A DNA stretch of 64,000 bases, taken from the NCBI GenBank assembly GCA_023053545.1, contig JAKZAN010000007.1, positions 186,001 to 250,000 on the forward strand, in the 5' to 3' direction. The position numbers and the translations under genes are program-made. The notes beneath the pieces are model-generated. The model did no database searches, was not told the origin of the DNA, and worked only from the letters and a program-made list of their open reading frames with translations. The stretch is from Lepidurus packardi. Taxonomy: Eukaryota > Arthropoda > Branchiopoda > Notostraca > Triopsidae. This document shows, one piece after another, positions 53,197-63,900 of the stretch; position 1 is the first letter of the stretch; every line of letters starts with the position of its first letter.

Positions 53197-56100
53197 GATG
53201 GGTACAGCGACTGGAAGAATGCCGCTCGTAATGTGAACACTCATGAACGGAGCACCGGCCACCCAGAATGTGAAATCGCAAAAATTGGTTGGTTTAGCGG
53301 CAAAAATAAGATAAATCGAAATCTGTTAGTTGCTCAAAAGGAAATTACTCGCCACAATCGCGCAGTTCTTTCCGTCGTCATCGATTGTTGCCGTTACCTC
53401 AGCAGCGAAATGCTAGCTTTTCGCAAGTCTGATTGTACAAAAGACAAGCTAGTTAACTTGTTTATGATGATTGCCAAGTATAATACTGATGCTCAGCTAT
53501 ACATAGAAAAACTTCAGAAAGCGCGAGCCGAAGAACGTCCGTTTGGTCCCGTGAACTTCCTTGGTTACCAAACCATTATGAATTTGAAGACCCTTCTTCG
53601 GAATGCTGTAAAAGAAGAGATAGGCAAGCGGATCGCAGCAGGAGGAAACAAAGTGTCCTTAATTGTTGATGGAACTCAAGATACAAGTAAGCTGGAAGCC
53701 GTCGCTGTATTAGTTAGGTACGCTGAGATTGACCCAAGTAACTCGGAAAAAGCAAGGCCCGTGGAGCGACTGATCGATGTTTTTACAACTGGTACAACGT
53801 CAGGTGTTGAACTCTTTGAAAGAGTTAACGGATCTCTCCGTTCAATGGGTATTGAACATTGCAATATAATCGCGCAAAGTTACGACGGAGCCGGTAACAT
53901 GAGGGGTTGCAGACAAGGTCTGAAGACTGATGGTTCAGCAGAGCCCTCAGGCTTTATATGTTTGGTGTAGCGCTCATCGTTTCGCCCTGGTCGTGGAAAA
54001 AGCTGTCGAGGAATGTCAGATGCTGCGCAATTTTTTTTTCTCTGCTGGAAGAGCTCTACGTTTTCATGAACGGTCACAGGCGTCACGATATTTTCCTGAA
54101 ATCACTTGGACCTTCAAACAGACGGCGAAGGCTGAAACGAGTGCAGACTACCAGATGGAGTAGTAAACATGACGCGTGCTCTACACTGCTAGTATGCTTT
54201 GAAGAAACCCTGGATTGCCTGGAAGTCATTTCCAAAGATGATTCTTTGTCCAAGGAAAGCATTTCACAAGCCGCCGGCCTGAGAATACAATTAGGAAAGT
54301 TCGAAACTGTTGGAGTCCTGGCTCTGGCCTGCAAGCTATTCGAAATCCTTCAACCCGTCACTAAAATTCTGCAAGGAGTTGTGGTAGATCTTCGTAAGTC
54401 CTATCGTACAATTACAGTACAATCGCTAAAATACATTACATAATATCATTACAGTACAATAGCTAATTTCTATAAGTGTTAGTCTTTCCTTATGACCCAT
54501 TACATTTAACGTGATGCAAATTTTCCTCTAGGATCAATGACTGGGGTTATTGACGGTGCAATCCATAAGTTGAGAAGTATGCGATGCGATGAGGAGTGGG
54601 AAAAGATTAAACTTGAAATACGGTCGTTTGCAGAAAAGCACCGTATTGAGTTTCCTCAGAGCAAACGAATTCCGAGGGTGAAGAAGGTTTTCGACGAGCT
54701 TGGCTTGGATGAAGTGATTGAAGATCCCTTTCGCAAGTTGAAAACCGTAGTCTTCTTTCGAGCTATCGACCTGCTTCTAGTCCAGATTGAAGACAGATTC
54801 TCAGATGAAAACAAGAAGATAATCCGTGAAGCTAGTCTCCAAACGCACGAGAGTCTTATGAAGGAAAACCTAGTCACTCAAACCTGCGTCGCAACATTAT
54901 GCGAGTATTATGGACTGAACCCGGTTGATGTTGCGATCGAGTATCGCGACTTTCATAACGTGTATCAATCTATTCAAGAAGAGATCTCTGTTGACGACCT
55001 TCTGCCAAAGAAACGGAAGAAGCGGGGACTTCCAGTCACGTCGGTTTGTCGGGGAAGGCAAACTAATTTTAAGGAACCTACGAAGTCGGATGATATTGAG
55101 GACTCGGAAAGTGAAGTTGAAGCTGAGAAAGGTGAAGTCAACGTCGATGAAGAAACTCTGTCCAATGAAGGCAGCTCTGTCTCAGAACTGAAACAAGATG
55201 CGTTCGTTGGATTGTGGGTCAAGAAAGGCTTCATAAAACCATTTCGGTTGGTTAACCAGTTGTCTGGATTCCCGAATTTAACAAGCCTATACAACATTTT
55301 GGTGAGCTTAGCGGTCACCAGTTGCTCAGCTGAAAGGGCTTTAAGCAAACAAAAGATAATTAAAAACAAATTACGAAGCACGATGCTCGATACCTGGATG
55401 GCTAATTGCATGATAACGGCATCAGAATCTGATATTGTTTCCAGCATCTCCAACGATGAAATCATTAATCGGTTTGCCCTGTCATCGAAATATTTACTAG
55501 AGATCCTTGGTAATTCTTCGTAACAACTTTTTACGCATACTCTTATCCAAGATGAATAAAACTAGTTATGCTTCCTTTTTCTAATTTTAAACATTTTTTC
55601 AACCCTGTAATTCATTTCAAATGAATCGCAACATTTAGGGGGGGGGTTCTCAGACTGGGGGGGGGACTCCTCTTGGGCTCAGGGGGGGATCGGCACCTCT
55701 GAATATATCTACGCTCGCATGACGCTCTTCCCTAATGTACCGTTACGCCCCAAACATCACTTTCTTTGCCACTATCCAAAGGTTATCGAACAGCTTGGAC
55801 CCGTAAGCAAATTGTCTACTTCAAGATTTGAATCCAAGCATTCTTTTTTTAAGAAGGTGATTCGTGTTAAGGGGAATTTTAAAAATGTTACTAAGACTAT
55901 CCGAAAAGCACCAGTTACTTCAAGCTTATTTGCACGACAAAGGTCTATTCCCACCGCAAGTTGTCTTAACGGGAATTTTCGAATACTTCGATGCCAACAA
56001 TATGAATGAGGAGACTTTGCTTTCTAATGGGAGTCGGTGGCTCACGGGGAATAGTGCTGTAATTAAGGGCACTCAATACAAAATAGGAATGTGGTTACCA

Positions 56101-57054
56101 ATTCGGAAGCTCAATCCAATATTGGAAGATATTTTTTTTTGGTAAAATTTGCTCCATCTTCGTCTCTGAGTGTTTGAGTACCACGTATTTTCTGCTTGAA
56201 GAATTGTTATTTCATTGGGTAGAAGAGTTTGGAGTATTTAGGTTAGTAGATGTTATCAATGCTAAGAGTAAAAGGGTAGTGTATCACTCCGAGCTTTTAG
56301 ACTACAGTCCGTTGCATAGCTACCCGACAATTGAGGGAGAAATTGTTATACTCCCTAAAATATCGTATGTTTAAATATCATAGTATGTTTGTGTATCGTA
56401 TGTGTATTAAGAATATTACTGCTTTGCCAAAATTAATTTGAAATATGTAAGTCCTACACAGCAAGTTGTAATTTAATTGGACGCATTCTCAAAAAATATT
56501 AAGCGCTGTGTGTGTCTTCTAGAATATATGGATGCCTTCATCCAAGAAACTCTTCCAGGGCTGGGTATCGAAGAACTGTCCTTGCTCTATGAAAAACTAT
56601 CCGAATTGGGAGTTGAGGAAATCAATGATTTCCTACTAATAGAAGATTGCAATATCCTTACACCTCCACTAAAATTCATCCAAAGTATGAAACTGCGTAA
56701 GGCAGCAGAGAAAAGTAAGGAATAAAATTAAAATGTGGAGTTACTAATTATTTTGTCCGTTACTACTGAAGGAAGCAAGTCTTTTGTTCAATCCTCTGAC
56801 CGTGTCGCAAGTGACGAACACAGCACCTCGTCTGTAGCATCGTATGTCACAAGACGTGATAGCAACTCCCTACAAGAATTTGAAATACCTTGGGAAAAAT
56901 TTAGCACGCAAGTCCTAGAAGCATGTGAACAAGGGAAAATAATTTTTGATGAAAGCGTAACCCGCCAATTTGTAAGAGACATCGCCTATGAAATAGACCA
57001 AATATGCCCCAGACCACCCTTTGCAACCATACAAGCAATAGCAAGTAGGTTAGC

Positions 57055-57348
57055 CAGGCCCGTACCCAGGATTTTTTTTCGGGGGGGGGGGGGGGTTTAA
57101 CCCGAGAACTTGAAATCCTATTTTTGTCGTATACCATATTTCCGGTAAGGAAAGGGGGATACGAAAAAGGAGAAAAGTTATCGCGTTGTTCGATCTTCAA
57201 AACGGTCAAACAAAACCAAAGCTCAATTTGAAATAAACATCTCAAGTACATATGCTAGAAAAACGTATATTTTTCATTTGCGGAAACATTTCGGTGGGGG
57301 GGGGGGGGTTAAACCCCCCGAACACCCCCCCCCCTGGGTACGGGCCTG
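57055..57348. mobile_element. MITE H, hAT-type, 294 bp
   Basis: Terminal inverted repeats CAGGCCCGTACCCAGG are perfect, with poly-G/poly-C runs just inside. The 8-bp duplication AGGTTAGC (57,047-57,054 and 57,349-57,356) marks insertion into the 3' part of gene A, in frame with NKYP after removal. Similar in plan to MITE G (CAGG-type ends followed by G runs) but the end sequence differs, so it is a related, distinct family. Confidence 0.94.
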
Positions 57349-58082
57349 AGGTTAGCAAACAAATACCCTTTAGACAAAGTTGGGTACGGACCAAAGACAA
57401 GATTTCGTTCCCAAGAAAAAAAATTCTGTTCTTACAACACACGGATGCAAGGACTTCGACCCAGCGTTGCCTGAAAACGAAACGGAGGAGAGCCAAATAT
57501 CCAAGAAAAACGAAATGAAGCAGGAATTTACTTTACGTAAACCACAGGAAGGAAAAATTGTTCAGCTAATGCAAGATACCTATTGGTAGGGTGACCATAC
57601 GTCCCGTTTTGAACGGGACAGTCCCGTTTTTTCGTTCATTTTTAGGTGTCCCGTTTTTTTTCACCAAAAAGGCGGTTTTGTCCCGTTTTTGAAAGAAATG
57701 GTAAATGTGCTGCATTTTTATTTACAAATGACGAATTCAAAGGAAGTTTAAATTCGAAATACATAATTAACGATCCCTAGTCGAAGCAAAAATTGCAGTA
57801 GTAGACCGACTGTTAAACACCGCGCCTTCTTCGCGGATCGAACTCGCTGTTCGGGCTCGTAAAGACGCTTTTTCCCCTCCGTTCTAGGCTGAGGAAGGGT
57901 AGAAGCTAAAAACTAAGGGAAAAAACGTCATCGAACTCCTCCCCCTCCCGGCTTGCGATTTGGCCTCGCAACACTTGCATCTATGAAGCGCAACGGTTTC
58001 TAGTTTACGCGTTTGCTTGTTCTGTGTTCAAAAGTTTCTAGTTTTTTTAATGTTTGCAGTGTTCAGTGTGTTAGCGTGTACA

Positions 58083-58992
58083 ATGTCTAAGAAACGAAGT
58101 TGCACTTTTAATGATGATCTCCAAAAGGAGTTCAAGTTCATTAAACTGGACAACCTTTGTAGTGACGGGTCAAAAGTTGTTTGCCAGCACTGTAACGTGC
58201 ATTTCTCCATTGCTCACGGGGGGAGAAGCGATATCAATCAGCACTTACGAAGTCAAAAACATAAGAATGCTGAAAATAGTGTTGCTTCTCTTAAAAACAT
58301 TACTTTGTTCATGGTAAAACAGGACGATACTGAACGTGACAAAGTTGCCGCAAGTGAAGCTCTTTTTGCGTATCATACCGTGAAGCATGGCCAGAGCTTT
58401 CGCGCTAATGACTGCCTATCGTCACTAGTAAAAAAACTTTACGAGCCAAAGTTTTCGTCCGCACGTACGAAGTCAGAAGCAATAATTACCAACGTTCTGT
58501 CTCCGTATGTGTTAAGTTAAGTAATGGACGACTTGAAAAGTATGAAAAGCATGACTATCAGCTTAGACGCCTCAAACAAGAAAGACATCAAACTTTTCCC
58601 TATCGTCGTACGTTACTTTTTGCCTTACTGTGGCGTTCGAGACAAAATAGTTGACTTTGTTTCCTTACCTGGTGAAACGTCTGACTTGCAAAGCAACATG
58701 TTAAAACAAGTTATTGCGAAATTTTCGTTGGAAACGAAAATCGTTGCCTTGTGTGCCGATAACACAAATACTAAGTTCGGCGGCTGCAAAAGACTTGGCA
58801 AAAATAACGTATGGCGAAAGCTCGAAACTGAATTAAAGAGAGACATCATCGGTATTGGTTGTGGTGCCCACATCATACACAATTGTCTCCAGTGTGCTGT
58901 CGATTGTTTACCCATTGATATTGAAAGTTTTGCTGTAAAAGTTTACAAGTATTTCAGTATTTACACAGTCACACATGGTAGAAAAACACTTA
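58083..58992 (+). pseudogene. hAT-J transposase, N-terminal part, truncated
   Basis: From the ATG at 58,083 (MSKKRSCTFNDDLQKEF): a BED-like finger (VVCQHCNVHFSIAHGGRSD..HLRSQKHK), an in-frame TAA at 58,518-58,520, then the core start SMTISLDASNKKDIKLFP (first Asp), ALCADNTNTKFGG (second Asp with DNTN in place of the more usual DGA) and GIGCGAHIIHNCLQ. The frame then meets the Harbinger-like element at 58,993. The stop and the truncation make this copy inactive, though the rest may lie beyond the window. Confidence 0.82.
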
Positions 58993-59321
58993 GGCTGTGT
59001 TCCCACTGCCATCTTAACCCGGGTTAGCGAGCGAAATTAACCCGGATTAACTAACCCGAGTGTTTCCACTAGCCAAACCTGGGTTGAAAGTGGTGTTAGA
59101 CACCGTCAGGGTTAACCCCATTTTGAAATGGGGTTAGCCCAACAAAGTCGGGTTGAGACGTTGTGCGCTTCTGCATTGAGGGGGAGTTACGCGTATTGTA
59201 AACAAACGCTGCTTTTACCTAGTGCCAAGCTTCGTTAGTGCCGAACAAACGCTGGAAAGTAAGAAGTGTTTCTTCCTAAAAGAACTATAAATAAATTAAT
59301 CGTTGTTGTTAAAGAAAGCTA

Positions 59322-59421
59322 TGGCTGAACTGAAGAAAAAGAGGTCGAATTGGTCAACCGAAGAGACTAGATGTCTAATTAGTATTTGGGGAGACCCCGA
59401 GATGCAAGCCAAATTTGATAG
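59322..59421 (+). pseudogene. Myb/SANT-like DNA-binding protein start, cut by Gypsy-M
   Basis: The ATG at 59,322 gives MAELKKKRSNWSTEETRCLI, SIWGDPEMQAKFDS: the W...E..L...W pattern of the Myb/SANT-like domain of Harbinger elements. The frame is broken at 59,422 by the Gypsy-M LTR after about 33 codons. Confidence 0.65.
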
Positions 59422-59611
59422 TGTGACGGCTCGCCCTGGACCCGGTATCGCTCGCCGTCCCTAGAGGGCAGGACAGTCGGTAACGGGGGATTATACTGAT
59501 ATTGGGGGGGAAGGCGGCGCTGGTCTGGGTTGGACGTCCTGAGTGTTTAACAATACACGACCGCTGGTTTCCTTTAATTTAATATCACGTGTACTTAGTG
59601 AGCGTGCCACA
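59422..59611 (+). repeat. 5' LTR of Gypsy-M
   Basis: 190 bp with TGT...ACA ends, followed by AT and the primer-binding site. It starts abruptly inside the Myb-like frame of element L. Confidence 0.85.
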
Positions 59612-59613
59612 AT

Positions 59614-59632
59614 TGGTGTCAGAAGTGGGATC
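59614..59632 (+). other. Primer-binding site of Gypsy-M
   Basis: TGGTGTCAGAAGTGGGATC, two bases after the LTR end. 59,633-59,864 is leader. Confidence 0.8.
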
Positions 59633-59864
59633 TAGGCCACTGAACGTACTAATTTAGTTAAAGAAAAATTAGTTCGCCTAGAACACGCGTGTTTGGAGAG
59701 CAGCCTTAGCTCGGCATCATAGCTTTGGCTCGGCATCCTCTCAACGTTGGAGCGGTACGGAGCTGCTTGCGTTTGGCATACGTTTGGCTCACCGCGTGGC
59801 ACTAACCGAGCTTGGCCTAGCTTGAGTCTGGGAACACGCAAGCAGGCCCTATTTTCCAGCTTTC

Positions 59865-60961
59865 ATGAGTAAGCTTACCGAACAATGGTCAGAATCTATT
59901 AGCCAGAGGACCAGGAGTAGAAACCGAAACTGCGCTTCATCAAAGAGCTGTAATAGCGTCACCATGGACGCCAATTTGACTCAGGCTATACACGCGTTGA
60001 CGCAGGGCCTGGCGGGCCAGCAGCAGATAACGCAGGCCATGTTGGTCCAACAACAGGACATTCTGCGCGCCTTGGCCAGCCCAACACCGACAAACCCCCG
60101 GAACATGCCGAAAACCGCAACAAACATTCCGGAGTTTGATGGCCAAAGCGATGCACAAATTTGGCTTACATCCCTCATTCGGATGGCAGAATCGGAAGGC
60201 TGGCCGGATGAAGTAATAAGAAGAGTAGCAATTAGTAAACTCAAGGGATTGGCCCTAGAATGGCAGGAAACCGACGGCAATGGGGTACTAGATTGGCCGA
60301 GCTGGCACAAACGCCTGGATCAAGTCTTTGGAAAGAAGCTGACCATGGGAGAGTGGTACCATGCCGTACAAGAACGAAGCAACAACAAGGGGAATCTGTG
60401 GTGCAATACACGCTGTCAAAAAGCGCCCTCTGCCGGAAATGTCCCCACGGAATCCTGGAGGAAGCTGTAGTGCCGTACCTAATTCGAGGGTTGGCCCGTC
60501 CTGAGCACGTAGCGGTTCTCTCCCTGAAACCTCCAGCGACGGTTAAGGACTTTCTCGAAGCAGCACAAAAATTGGAGACAATTATCGGAGTGCCGGCAAC
60601 GTATCGCCCAATGTTGTCTGGGATGAATCCGGGGGCTATCGAGCCAAGTAACACCGCACCTGGACCCTTTCTAGCTTCGCCACCCGCCCCTGCCTCAACT
60701 CTCGATCCGGTGACGGAATTGGTGAATGCAGTGAATAAACTCACTGTGCAGCTACAAGGGAATTTAAGGCCTGCTACACCTCAGAGAGAACGTAGTCATC
60801 CAACTCCCCCTCCATTGGGCTCGTGGGCTCCTCCCAGTTCAGATCCAGAGAGGAAGTATACGTGCTATGGATGCAAACAGATTGGACACCTGAGAAGAGA
60901 CTGTCCGCATAGGTCGGGAAACGCGGAAGCCGGCTCAACGGGGCAGGGTCGGCTGCACTAA
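59865..60961 (+). pseudogene. gag: Gypsy-M gag
   Basis: The ATG at 59,865. The capsid region (PEFDGQSDAQIWLTSLIRMAE) is in the first frame, which shifts near 60,390 into a second frame (ESVVQYTLSKSALCRK, PYLIRGLARPEHV). That frame ends with one zinc knuckle, CYGCKQIGHLRRDCPHR, and a TAA at 60,959-60,961. The stop overlaps the next ATG (TAATG). The internal shift interrupts the capsid and is a mutation. Confidence 0.88.
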
Positions 60962-63900
60962 TGGAAGGCCCTACTGTAAACCAAGGTCTGCCCACCCTGG
61001 CGGTATCCGTAGCCAGAGTTGGGGAGTTTGTGGCACTAATAGATACGGGAGCGACGTTGAGTTTGATTCGCAGACGGGATTTGGGACCATTGGCCGCGAC
61101 AATAACTTCCACTGGGAATTCTACTATTTTCGGAGCTGACGGGAGAACACTTTCGGTAGTCGGGTATGTCGCGTTGACTGTCCGAGCTCATGGGAAGGTG
61201 CTCGAACTACCCCGGGTAGTGGTCGTCGAGGAATCACCGTACGGCCTGATATTAGGCGTAGATTGGTTTTCCCGTAGCAACGCTCAGCTGGTGGTAGAGC
61301 AGGGAAGAGTTGTCGTCAAGTCGTCTCAGACACCGTTGGCGGATCAGAGGCCATTGCAGAGCCCAGCAGAGACAACCGTGGTTGTGGACTCCTTGGAAAT
61401 TTCGGCGGCCAGGACTCCTAATGGGATCGAGATTACTCCCATGGAAGCGGAGGGCGGAAATTCAATTTCAGCGCTGGCAGCTGAACTAAAACAGGAAGAG
61501 CGCGGTATCCCGTTACGAGTTGTCAAGGAACAGTCAATTCCTGCAGGAGCACTCGGGTTTGTGGAAACCAAGACCCCGTGGTCGGAAGGGTCAACCGTAG
61601 TCCCAAGACAATTACACGCGCACCCTGAGAATGAATGGATTGTCCCCAATTGCATCGTCAAGACCACGGAGATCCGTGCTTGGGTTCCGGTCTTCAACTT
61701 TGGTACGCACTCGATTCGATTGCACCGCCATCAACGATTGGGGCGAGCGCATAATTTGGCGATCGAAGATACTTCAGCCCTCTTGCCGGTTGATACCAAT
61801 CCTCCAGACGAGCCAAAGGATGTAATCCTGATAGCTGCGGAACAGGACGAAAACCTGCAACTGGACCTGGAAAAAGAAGTCAGCGATATGTGCCAGCTTG
61901 GTGTACAGTTGACACCCCTTCAAAAGAAGGAAATGTACTCCTTGTTGGCGAAACACAAGGATTGTTTTGCGGCGTCTAAACACGGACTGGGAAAGTGCAA
62001 CACGATAACCCATTGCATAGAAACTGGAGATGCGCGTCCGATCCATGTCCCTCTTCGTCGAGCTGCCCGTGTGGAGAGAGATCATCCAGAACGAAGTAGA
62101 CGAAATGTTGAAGATGGGCGTCGTCGAGCCCTCTAATAGTCCCTGGGGGTTCCCTGTAGTCCTAGTCCGTAAAAAGGATGGCACGCCCCGGTTTTGCGTC
62201 GATTATCGTCGACTTAACGATGTGACGCGCAAGGATGTATATCCCTTGCCACGTGTTGATGATGTCCTCGATCAACTCGCGGGTTCCCAGTATTTCACGA
62301 CCTTGGATTTGTACCGTGGATATTGGCAACTGAAAATAGAACCCACCGATAGGGAGAAGACTACTTTTAATACCCCGGATGGCCTTTTTCAGTTCCGTTG
62401 AATGCCTTTCGGGCTTTGCAATGCCCCTGCTTCGTTCCAACGTCTGCTTGACCGAATCTTGGGGCGTCTCAAATGGGAGACGTGTCTAGTCTACCTGGAT
62501 GATGTGTTAATATCTTCGAAGGACTTCCCGGAACATTTGAAAAGACTACAGGCTGTCCTTCAAGTCCTCCAACCATCCGGGTTGCGTCTGAATCCCAAGA
62601 AATGTCTGTTTGGGAGTCATGCCACTGTCTACTTGGGTCATCTGCTTGACCGGGAGGGGATACGCCCAGACCCAGCGAAGATAGAAGCCCTTCTGGATTA
62701 CCCGAGTCCCCGGAACTTGCGTGAAGTCCGTGCGTTTCTCGGATTATCCTCCTACTATAGGCGGTTCATAGATAACTTTGCCGCAGTATCTAGTCCCCTT
62801 ACCTCGCTGCTAAAGAAGAATGCATTGTGGAAATGGGATCTGCTACAAGAAGAAGCCTTTTTGAATCTCATTCAAGCTCTAAGTCACGCCCCTACGCTCG
62901 CACATTTCCATGAAGACGCGGTTACCATCCTGCGTACTGACGCTAGTGGCGAAGGCCTTGGTGCTGTGTTGGCGCAGGTGATAGACGGTTGTGAACGAGT
63001 CGTTAGCTACTGTAGTCGTCGACTAACCCCCCAGGAAAAGAAGTGGCATTCCAACGAATTGGAGTGCTTGGCCGTAGTTTGGGCCGTGCAGAAATGTCGA
63101 CCATATCTCCTTGGCCGGCGGTTCCAACTTGAAACGGATAATACCGCCACGACGTGGCTGTTTAAAAAGCGGAATCTGAATGGGAAATTTGCCAGATGGG
63201 TCCTGGCGTTACAGGAATATCAATTCGACATTGTTCACTTGCGTGGGACCAAGAACGTAGTAGCCGACGCTTTGTCTCGTGTCCCTATGTCCATCAAGGA
63301 GTCGGTGTCAACCGATCATCCGACTCAACTAATAGCGGTAATTAGTACGAAAACCGATGCGATGCTGATACAACAAAGAAGCGATCCCATGTTGAAAAGT
63401 TGGATCGGACTGTTGGAAAGTCCTAACCCCCCTGCGACCGTGACTACTCAGTTTGAAATCAAAGACGGCGTTCTATATCGGCGGGCCCTTGGTCCTGGTC
63501 GTCGATACCTTCTCGTGGTACCGAGATCGATGCGGCGGAAAACTCTGGAAGAAAACCATACCGGGTTGTCGGGCGGTCATTTCGGCGAACGGAAGACCTT
63601 AGCTAAACTACAATTACGATTTTGGTGGCCCCGAATGGCCCGTCATGTCCAACTATTCGTCAGGAGCTGTTTCCCATGTCAAATCCACAAGTTACCAACT
63701 GGTAAACAACACGGTTTACTGCAACCAATACCAAATCCATCAATCCCGTTTAACACCGTGGGAATCGACCACGTCGGTCCTCTCCAGGAGACTTGCCGGG
63801 GAAATAAACACCTTATAGTCCTAGTAGACTACAACACTCGATGGGTGGAGGCATCGGCCGTCCCCGATACGACCGCGGCGGTAGCGGCTGAGTTTCTACG

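Larger units (their letters stand above)
31562..55523 (+). pseudogene. Transposase of hAT element B, five visible parts across insertions
   Basis: Exon 1 (31,562-31,986) has a CCHH-type finger (YYRCQGTGCGFSVRKDKW) and a GTAAAG donor. Exon 2 (from 32,558) is in phase (AG|C) and reads to 32,680, where C is inserted. It resumes in frame at 46,227, ends at a GTATGG donor at 46,330, and exon 3 starts at 46,441. Exon 3 includes a TTF-type region (DRGWIVYSKSTGCIYCIFC) and stops at BEL-F in KDG. It resumes at 53,202 with YSDWKNAARNVNTHE, then a DUF4371-like domain (SLIVDGTQDTSK) and SYDGAGNMRG. Frameshifts lie near 53,935 and 54,150. A likely intron (54,394-54,531) precedes the hAT dimerisation domain (TSCSAERALSKQKIIKNK), ending at 55,523. 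Family: zinc-finger MYM-type 1-like hAT proteins. Two insertions and two frameshifts inactivate it. Confidence 0.85.
30985..55701 (+). mobile_element. hAT element B (ZMYM1/DUF4371-type), containing other elements
   Basis: The ends are CAGTGGTGCTGATGGGGG at 30,985 and the complement of CAGAGGTGCCGATCCCCC ending at 55,701. They are flanked by the 8-bp duplication AATATATC (30,977-30,984 and 55,702-55,709). Removal restores the frame of gene A. The span is 24.7 kb, but subtracting MITE G, element C and BEL-F with their duplications leaves about 4.6 kb, a normal size for an autonomous hAT. 30,985-31,115 and 55,524-55,701 are G-rich terminal non-coding sequence. Confidence 0.93.
28979..57586 (+). 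pseudogene. Gene/element A: C2H2 zinc-finger plus SAM-domain protein (SAMD3-like), broken by several insertions
   Basis: Pieces 28,979-30,984, 55,710-57,054 and 57,357-57,586 form one gene. The ATG at 28,979 opens four C2H2-type fingers (to about 29,390). The frame shifts near 29,640 and 30,070, then runs through ILGDNLGSHSIGGF and FCCAPKITTQQM to HEYI, where B is inserted. It resumes in frame at 55,710 (YARMTLFPNVPLRPKHHF, FESKHSFFKK), shifts again near 55,900 and 56,136 (T9 run), and passes a segment ending LLDYSPLHSYP. A SAM-like domain follows (LGIEELSLLYEKLSELGVEE, about 56,560), then PWEKFSTQVLEACEQGK. After MITE H comes GCKDFDPALPENETEESQ, typical of SAMD3-like proteins. Such proteins are common, repetitive and probably transposon-related in animals. 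The LRPKHHFLCHYP region recalls the DUF4218 part of CACTA elements, a tentative link. At least four frameshifts make it dead. Confidence 0.7.
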
